64,000 bases of DNA. Source: Agrilactobacillus yilanensis (GTDB taxonomy: Bacteria > Bacillota > Bacilli > Lactobacillales > Lactobacillaceae). Below are positions 59,328-64,000 of the stretch, in pieces. The notes beneath the pieces are model-generated. The model did no database searches. It had not been told where the DNA came from and was given only the letters and a program-made list of their open reading frames with translations. Both the position numbers and the translations under genes were made by a program. The number at the start of each line of letters is the position of its first letter. The stretch's first letter is position 1. The stretch spans positions 248,001-312,000 of the forward strand of contig NZ_RHOY01000002.1 of assembly GCF_003946725.1 (NCBI RefSeq), in the 5' to 3' direction.

Positions 59328-60914
59328 ATGACAGAATCATCGTTTGAAGCGCTAAGTCCTTTTGAACTTGTTTTATATTTAGAACGCATTGTGACACAGC
59401 AGCCGGGAATTCCGGTTTTAAATGCTGGCCGAGGGAATCCAAATTGGACTGCGCCAACACCTAGAGAGGCCTTTTTCTTATTGGGGCAATTTTCGGTCCA
59501 AGAGACACTCTATGCAGGCGGTACTTTGACGGGAACACAGTTGAAACCGCTTCATGACCGTACGGTTCGTTTTTTAGCCTTTTTGGAAGCTCATCCGTGC
59601 CGTGGGGCGCAATGCTTACGGTGGCTGTTGACTGACCCAGCTTCACCATTGGGGATGTCGGCGGATCAATGGCTAAATGAAGCTTGTGATGCAATTATTG
59701 GTGACAATTATCCTAATCCAGTTCGTTGTTTGACATTAAGTGAAGCCCCACTCAAAGCTTATTTAACGCAGTTTTTATTCAACCAGCAAGCGGTTGCTAT
59801 GGATGTTTTTCCGGTGGAAGGCGGGACAGCAGGCATCTGTTATTTGTTTGAGACCTTGTTGCAGACGCAGCTGTTGCAGACCGGGGACCGAATTGCTTTG
59901 TTTTTACCAACTTTTGCACCTTACTTAGAAATTCCGGATTTACCGCAGTATGATTTTGAAATTGTCAAAATTCAGGCAAAGCAAATTATCCAGAATGACC
60001 AGACAAGTTATCTTTACCCAGAAACTGAGATTGATAAATTAAAAGATCCTACAATTAAAGCGGCCTTTATTGTCAATCCTAGTAATCCAACGGCTAATGC
60101 CATGAGTGCTGAAAATATTGCGCAAATTCAAAAGCTGGTTCAGACAAAACGGCCTACGTTAATGCTGCTGACAGATGATGTTTATGGGACGTTCGTTCCA
60201 AAATTTCAGTCATTGTTCAGTGCATTGCCGAAAAATACGATTTGTCTGTATTCTTTTTCGAAATATTTTGGCGCTACTGGCTGGCGGGTAGGGGTTATTG
60301 CTGTGGCCCAAACGAATATTTTTGACCAATTAATTCAAGCACTGCCAACATCCTCAGCAAATTATGTGGCTAAGCGCTATGCATCCATTGCCACGACATC
60401 GGATACAATTCGTTTTATTGATCGGTTGGTAGCGGATTCACGATCGATCGTCTTAAATCATGCGGCGGGCTTATCCACGGTACAACAAGTTATGATCGCA
60501 TTATTTGCGTTATACGGTATGATGGATGAAGGACAGGCTTATCAAGATGAAGTGATGGCGATTTGCCATGAGCGAGAACAGCAGTTATTCGCGGTTTTAG
60601 GGTTAAGTCAGCCATTGTCCAGTCGTGATACAGCCTATTATTGTGATATTGATTTGCATGCCTGGGCAAAAAAACGCTATGGCGCGAATTTTGCGAATTA
60701 TTTACAGCAGCAATGGACGATCACCGAATTTTTAATATTATTAGCTCAGAAAAAAAGCTTACTACTTTTAAAAACGAGCCCTTTTGGCAGTGATACTTGG
60801 TGTGTTCGGGTGTCTTTGGCCAACTTGGCAACCGATCAATATCCAGAAATCGGCTATCGGCTGATTGCATTAATGGATGGGCTCTATCAGCAATGGACTT
60901 TAAAACGTAAGTGA
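59328..60914 (+). CDS. asdA: Aspartate 4-decarboxylase / aspartate aminotransferase (AsdA)
   Basis: A 528-residue PLP enzyme of the bacterial aspartate beta-decarboxylase family, which is longer than ordinary aminotransferases. Its start, LNAGRGNPNWTAPTPREAFF, is a family hallmark, and the PLP lysine is in LYSFSKYFGATGWRVG. It converts L-aspartate to L-alanine and CO2, consuming a proton. ATG 59328 follows GAAGGTGAG with 4-nt spacing. No aspartate:alanine exchanger (AspT) gene is next to it. Here it would remove the aspartate made by the glycosylasparaginase encoded downstream. Likely repressed by the GntR protein through the operator just upstream. Confidence 0.92.
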   Translation: MTESSFEALSPFELVLYLERIVTQQPGIPVLNAGRGNPNWTAPTPREAFFLLGQFSVQETLYAGGTLTGTQLKPLHDRTVRFLAFLEAHPCRGAQCLRWLLTDPASPLGMSADQWLNEACDAIIGDNYPNPVRCLTLSEAPLKAYLTQFLFNQQAVAMDVFPVEGGTAGICYLFETLLQTQLLQTGDRIALFLPTFAPYLEIPDLPQYDFEIVKIQAKQIIQNDQTSYLYPETEIDKLKDPTIKAAFIVNPSNPTANAMSAENIAQIQKLVQTKRPTLMLLTDDVYGTFVPKFQSLFSALPKNTICLYSFSKYFGATGWRVGVIAVAQTNIFDQLIQALPTSSANYVAKRYASIATTSDTIRFIDRLVADSRSIVLNHAAGLSTVQQVMIALFALYGMMDEGQAYQDEVMAICHEREQQLFAVLGLSQPLSSRDTAYYCDIDLHAWAKKRYGANFANYLQQQWTITEFLILLAQKKSLLLLKTSPFGSDTWCVRVSLANLATDQYPEIGYRLIALMDGLYQQWTLKRK

Positions 60915-60933
60915 CATAAAGGAAGTATGTAAA

Positions 60934-61659
60934 ATGGCAACTGCAAAATTTGAAGAAGTCGCAGCACAACTAACTGATCGAATTCGACGGGAAGTTTATT
61001 CCACCGCACAAAAATTGCCTTCTGAATACGATTTAGCTAAAGAATTTGAAGTCAGTCGTTTAACTATTCGTAAAGCGATTGATTTGTTAATTAAACAACA
61101 ATTATTAGTCAAATCACCGGGGAAGGGCACCTATGTGATGTCTGGTGTCGGTAAAGTTGAAAGTGGCCGTATGGGTTTACAAGGATTCACCGAAGCCGCA
61201 AAAGCTTATGGCCGAACTAGTCGAACAGAAGTACTGCAATTTGAGCCATTAACGGATGTTTCTGATAAAATCTCCGATGCCTTAGCTTTAAAAACGCGGT
61301 TAAAACCAGAAGTTGATTTATTGATTCGGCGGCGTTTTTGGAATGAAGACCCTATGACGATCGAATATATTACGATTTGTCATGAATATGTGGAGGACTA
61401 CGAAAAAGCTGACTTTGAAGGCTCTTTATTTGCGCTGTTGGAGAAAAAGGTAGAAATTGCCTATTCTCATGAAGCTATTGAAGCCACTTTGGTGAATGAA
61501 AAAATGGCTGAATTGTTAAACTTGAAAGTTGGAGAACCGTTGATGAAAGTTAATTCGGTTACTTATACAGCGGACGCCAAACCAATTTTTTACGATACAT
61601 CTTATTACCGAGCAGATAAATATACCTTTAGATCCACATTAACGCGTTTTAAACAATAA
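60934..61659 (+). CDS. alf2R: GntR-family regulator, HutC/UTRA subfamily (Alf2R-like)
   Basis: A 241-residue regulator with a GntR winged helix (QKLPSEYDLAKEFEVSRLTI) and a C-terminal UTRA effector domain (ESGRMGLQGFTEAAKAYGRT; later PIFYDTSYYRADKYTF). UTRA domains bind sugars or amino compounds. It lies 19 bp after asdA with GGAAG upstream. The two TAGTATATAC operators in the divergent gap fit a HutC-type site, so this protein probably controls both arms of the locus, with an intermediate of fucosyl-GlcNAc-Asn breakdown as inducer (by analogy). Confidence 0.88.
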   Translation: MATAKFEEVAAQLTDRIRREVYSTAQKLPSEYDLAKEFEVSRLTIRKAIDLLIKQQLLVKSPGKGTYVMSGVGKVESGRMGLQGFTEAAKAYGRTSRTEVLQFEPLTDVSDKISDALALKTRLKPEVDLLIRRRFWNEDPMTIEYITICHEYVEDYEKADFEGSLFALLEKKVEIAYSHEAIEATLVNEKMAELLNLKVGEPLMKVNSVTYTADAKPIFYDTSYYRADKYTFRSTLTRFKQ

Positions 61660-61673
61660 GGGGATGTTTTGCA

Positions 61674-62981
61674 ATGAACCAAACTGAAATGACAGCGTTA
61701 ATTGATCAACAATGGCCATTATTTTTAAAAGATTTGGATCGAATGTTAAAAATTGCCAGTGTTCAAGGCCCAGCTGAACCTGGGGCACCATTTGGTGTTG
61801 AACCAAAGCGGGCGTTGACAGCAGTTACAGCATTGGGACAAGCTTATGGCTTTAAAACAGAGATTGTTAACGATGCCATGGCCTATGTTCAATGGGGGCC
61901 AGATGATCAAAATTATATAGGTATCGTTGGCCATTTGGATGTGGTCGCCGCTGGAAAAGGCTGGCATTTTCCACCATTTAGCTTAAGCGAACAGGCGGAG
62001 CGCTACTATGGCCGAGGTATTTTGGATAACAAAGGCGCTATCATGGCTTGTTTATTCGGCATGAAACTTTTAAAAGAGGCCGGCATTACTTTAAAACAAA
62101 CAGTACGCTTAATTTTTGGTTCAAATGAAGAGAGTGGCAGTCAAGATGTCGCTTTATATTTGCAGCAAGAAAGACCACCACTTTTTGGTTTTACACCGGA
62201 TTGTAAGTTCCCGGTAGTTTATGGTGAACGGGGTATCGTGAACTATCGAATCACTACGAAACTCACACCGGCAACATTAGCACGGATTAGCGATTTTGTA
62301 GGCGATCAAGCTAAAGATCACGTGCCTGATTGCTTAGCCGTTAGTGTAGATGATCAGTATTTTGAAGCTAAAGGCCGGCAGACACCTACGAATGCGCCTC
62401 AATTGGGTATTAATGCGATTACTGTTTTAGCAGCTGACTTACTAGCGTATCAGCAAGGCCCATCTGAATTGTTAATGTATGCACAATGGTTAAAGACCCG
62501 ATTGGCAAATCAACATTATGGTGAAGGGTTAGGGCTTAATTATGAAGATGACGCCTCAGGACGCCTTATTATGACACCTTATTTGTGGCAAAAAACGGCT
62601 ACAGGTTTTGCTTTGGAATTGGCCATACGGTATCCAATAACGATTCAAGAAACGCAAATTACCCAACAACTGCAACAAGTTTTACCAGAGCGTAGTACGT
62701 TAGAGATCATTCGCAGTATACCAGGTGTCCGAAAATCACCAGAGGCACCGTTTATTAAAACGCTGTCCAGAATTTATACTGAAATAACTGGTCTTGACGG
62801 TACACCAGTGACAACAACTGGCGCCACTTATGCACGAGTAATGCCGAATATTGTCGCATTTGGACCTTCTTTTCCTGGTCAAAAAGGCATTGCACATAAA
62901 CAAGACGAGTGGCTGAATAAAGCAGATTTAAAACAGATGATGGCCATTTATATGGCAGCGATTGAAGCGATGGCAAACTAG
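61674..62981 (+). CDS. pepV: M20 dipeptidase, PepV-like
   Basis: A 435-residue metallopeptidase of the Sapep/PepV group. Zinc ligands are in YIGIVGHLDVVAAGKGW, YYGRGILDNKGAIMACLFGM and FGSNEESGSQDV (catalytic Glu-Glu). PepV cleaves dipeptides with an unblocked N-terminus. AGGGGATG precedes the ATG. In this operon it would free Asn or other amino acids from glyco-asparagine-bearing dipeptides; a PepV homologue is also part of the L. casei alf2 cluster as I recall it. Confidence 0.88.
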   Translation: MNQTEMTALIDQQWPLFLKDLDRMLKIASVQGPAEPGAPFGVEPKRALTAVTALGQAYGFKTEIVNDAMAYVQWGPDDQNYIGIVGHLDVVAAGKGWHFPPFSLSEQAERYYGRGILDNKGAIMACLFGMKLLKEAGITLKQTVRLIFGSNEESGSQDVALYLQQERPPLFGFTPDCKFPVVYGERGIVNYRITTKLTPATLARISDFVGDQAKDHVPDCLAVSVDDQYFEAKGRQTPTNAPQLGINAITVLAADLLAYQQGPSELLMYAQWLKTRLANQHYGEGLGLNYEDDASGRLIMTPYLWQKTATGFALELAIRYPITIQETQITQQLQQVLPERSTLEIIRSIPGVRKSPEAPFIKTLSRIYTEITGLDGTPVTTTGATYARVMPNIVAFGPSFPGQKGIAHKQDEWLNKADLKQMMAIYMAAIEAMAN

Positions 62982-63002
62982 AAAATGAAGGGATGAGAAA
63001 AT

Positions 63003-63950
63003 ATGTGGGGCACAATAGCAACATGGCGTATGGCACATGATGGCGTACTTAAAGCAAGTGAGGCATTACAAAAAAACGGCACTGCTGGAGATGCCGTTGA
63101 AAGTTTGATCAATGTTGTTGAAGCGTATCCCTACTACAAATCAGTAGGATACGGCGGTCTACCGAATGAAGAAGGCGTTGTTGAAATGGACGCAGCTTTT
63201 ATGGATGGCGATACTTTAGCCCAAGGTGCTGTGGGTGGCATTCATAATGTGATGCATGCCGTTTCCGTTGCGCGAGCGTTGAGCCATGAAACTTATAACA
63301 ACTTTAGAGTTGGTGACGGGGCAACAAAATATGCAACGTTAAATGGCTTTGAAATGACGAACATGCTGACGGATCGCGCAAAAGCACGCTGGCAAAAACG
63401 ATTAAAAGAATTATCTAACCAAAGCTTAAATCCTTATGATGGCCACGATACTGTGGGCGCAGTGACGTTAGCGACCAGTGGTTCCATGGCGGCTGCCACC
63501 TCGACATCAGGCTTATTTATGAAAAAAGCCGGTCGTGTGGGTGATTCTCCAGTATCCGGTTCAGGTTTTTATGTGGATAGCCCGATTGGTGGTGCCGCCG
63601 CAACTGGCCTAGGCGAAGATATTATGAAAGGCTGTGTATCCTATGAAATTGTCCGATTAATGGGAACTGGCCTCAGCCCGCAAGCCGCTTGTGATCAAGC
63701 CGTTTATGATTTTGAAGCAAAATTAAAACGCCGTTACGGCCGAGTGCGTGAAATTTCAGTCGTAGCCATGAACGCTCAAGGACAATGGGGCGTGGCCACC
63801 AATGTTGAATTTACATTTAGCGTCGCCACCGAAACCGAAGCCGCTAAAATCTTAATCGCCCATCCCGGCCCAGATAAAACAACAAAAATTGAACCCATCA
63901 CACAAGAATGGTTAACGGCATATGAAAAACGAATCAAAGCACCAATATAA
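63003..63950 (+). CDS. asnA2: N4-(beta-N-acetylglucosaminyl)-L-asparaginase (glycosylasparaginase)
   Basis: A 315-residue Ntn-hydrolase. The autocleavage site and nucleophile Thr are in YDGHDTVGAVTLATSG (cleavage between Asp and Thr). Other family strings are NVVEAYPYYKSVGYGGLPNE, AVGGIHNVMHAVSVA and the substrate-binding VSGSGFYVDSPIGGAAATGLGE region (given here in part). It cleaves the bond between GlcNAc and Asn, giving aspartate and an aminosugar. GAAGGGATG lies upstream of the ATG. It is cytoplasmic with no signal peptide, so glyco-asparagine must be imported first. The repeat element begins directly after its stop codon. Confidence 0.93.
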   Translation: MWGTIATWRMAHDGVLKASEALQKNGTAGDAVESLINVVEAYPYYKSVGYGGLPNEEGVVEMDAAFMDGDTLAQGAVGGIHNVMHAVSVARALSHETYNNFRVGDGATKYATLNGFEMTNMLTDRAKARWQKRLKELSNQSLNPYDGHDTVGAVTLATSGSMAAATSTSGLFMKKAGRVGDSPVSGSGFYVDSPIGGAAATGLGEDIMKGCVSYEIVRLMGTGLSPQAACDQAVYDFEAKLKRRYGRVREISVVAMNAQGQWGVATNVEFTFSVATETEAAKILIAHPGPDKTTKIEPITQEWLTAYEKRIKAPI

Positions 63951-64000
63951 AGCCAGAGCGCGAACTGGAGCGGGAAAGCCTCAAGCATAACCTAGACTTA
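63951..64000. repeat. Copy of the structured intergenic repeat, cut by the window end
   Basis: These 50 bp are identical to 55432-55481 and begin at the first base after the asnA2 stop codon. The rest of the unit lies outside the window. Confidence 0.9.

Overview
The window looks like chromosomal DNA of a low-GC Gram-positive in the Lactobacillaceae. Support comes from a malolactic enzyme, a DtpT-type di/tripeptide symporter, a PepV-type dipeptidase, a fucosyl-GlcNAc-Asn (alf2-like) catabolic locus, a T-box leader, strong AGGAGG ribosome sites and frequent TTG starts. No rRNA, tRNA, CRISPR array, prophage or intact transposon was found. The species cannot be fixed from this sequence.

Layout. 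1-1.4 kb: the 5' part of hcp (hybrid cluster protein) diverges from a Crp/Fnr regulator. 1.4-10.1 kb: a ScrR-like LacI repressor, dtpT (its reading frame is open upstream of its only ATG, apparently entered by a -1 shift on A AAA AAG), an M20 peptidase, and a non-PTS sucrose operon (proton symporter, invertase, fructokinase) with TGTCAACCGGTTGACA-type operators, followed by a HAD phosphatase. 10.2-16.9 kb: GntR regulator, fetAB metal exporter, glpT, a flavodoxin-like protein, and ilvD paired with a DUF59 Fe-S assembly factor. 17.3-21 kb: acyltransferase, an oxalyl-CoA-synthetase-like ligase and an SsuA-type binding protein. The missing permease and ATPase of such a transporter lie 17 kb away (37.3-40.4 kb), in an operon with a second copy of the same ligase type. 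21-23.5 kb: an M20D amidohydrolase behind a T-box, and a DNase lipoprotein.

23.7-27.9 kb: a probable sulfur-amino-acid operon. It encodes a glutathionyl-hydroquinone reductase, a polar amino-acid (probably cystine) ABC transporter and a GNAT enzyme, and is preceded by an unlisted 38-codon ORF rich in Met and Cys codons and then a terminator, the arrangement of a translational attenuator. 28-36 kb: an AT-rich carbohydrate island (two GH88 unsaturated glucuronyl hydrolases, a DUF2264 protein, an MFS symporter, an AraC regulator and a discoidin-like protein), carrying the 3' scar of a group II intron. 36-55 kb: a CDF transporter, the ligase/ssuCB operon, a YtrA-regulated ABC exporter, malolactic enzyme, a two-component system, a DHA2 drug exporter, modABC, a membrane GDPD, a small membrane protein, an aldo-keto reductase and an amino-acid permease.

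55.2-64 kb: structured repeats, then two diverging operons (alfH-alfC-sugK and asdA-GntR-pepV-asnA2) sharing TAGTATATAC operators. Together they can import the fucosylated N-glycan stub, remove fucose, cut GlcNAc from Asn, hydrolyse dipeptides and decarboxylate aspartate to alanine. The last gene is followed directly by another copy of the repeat.
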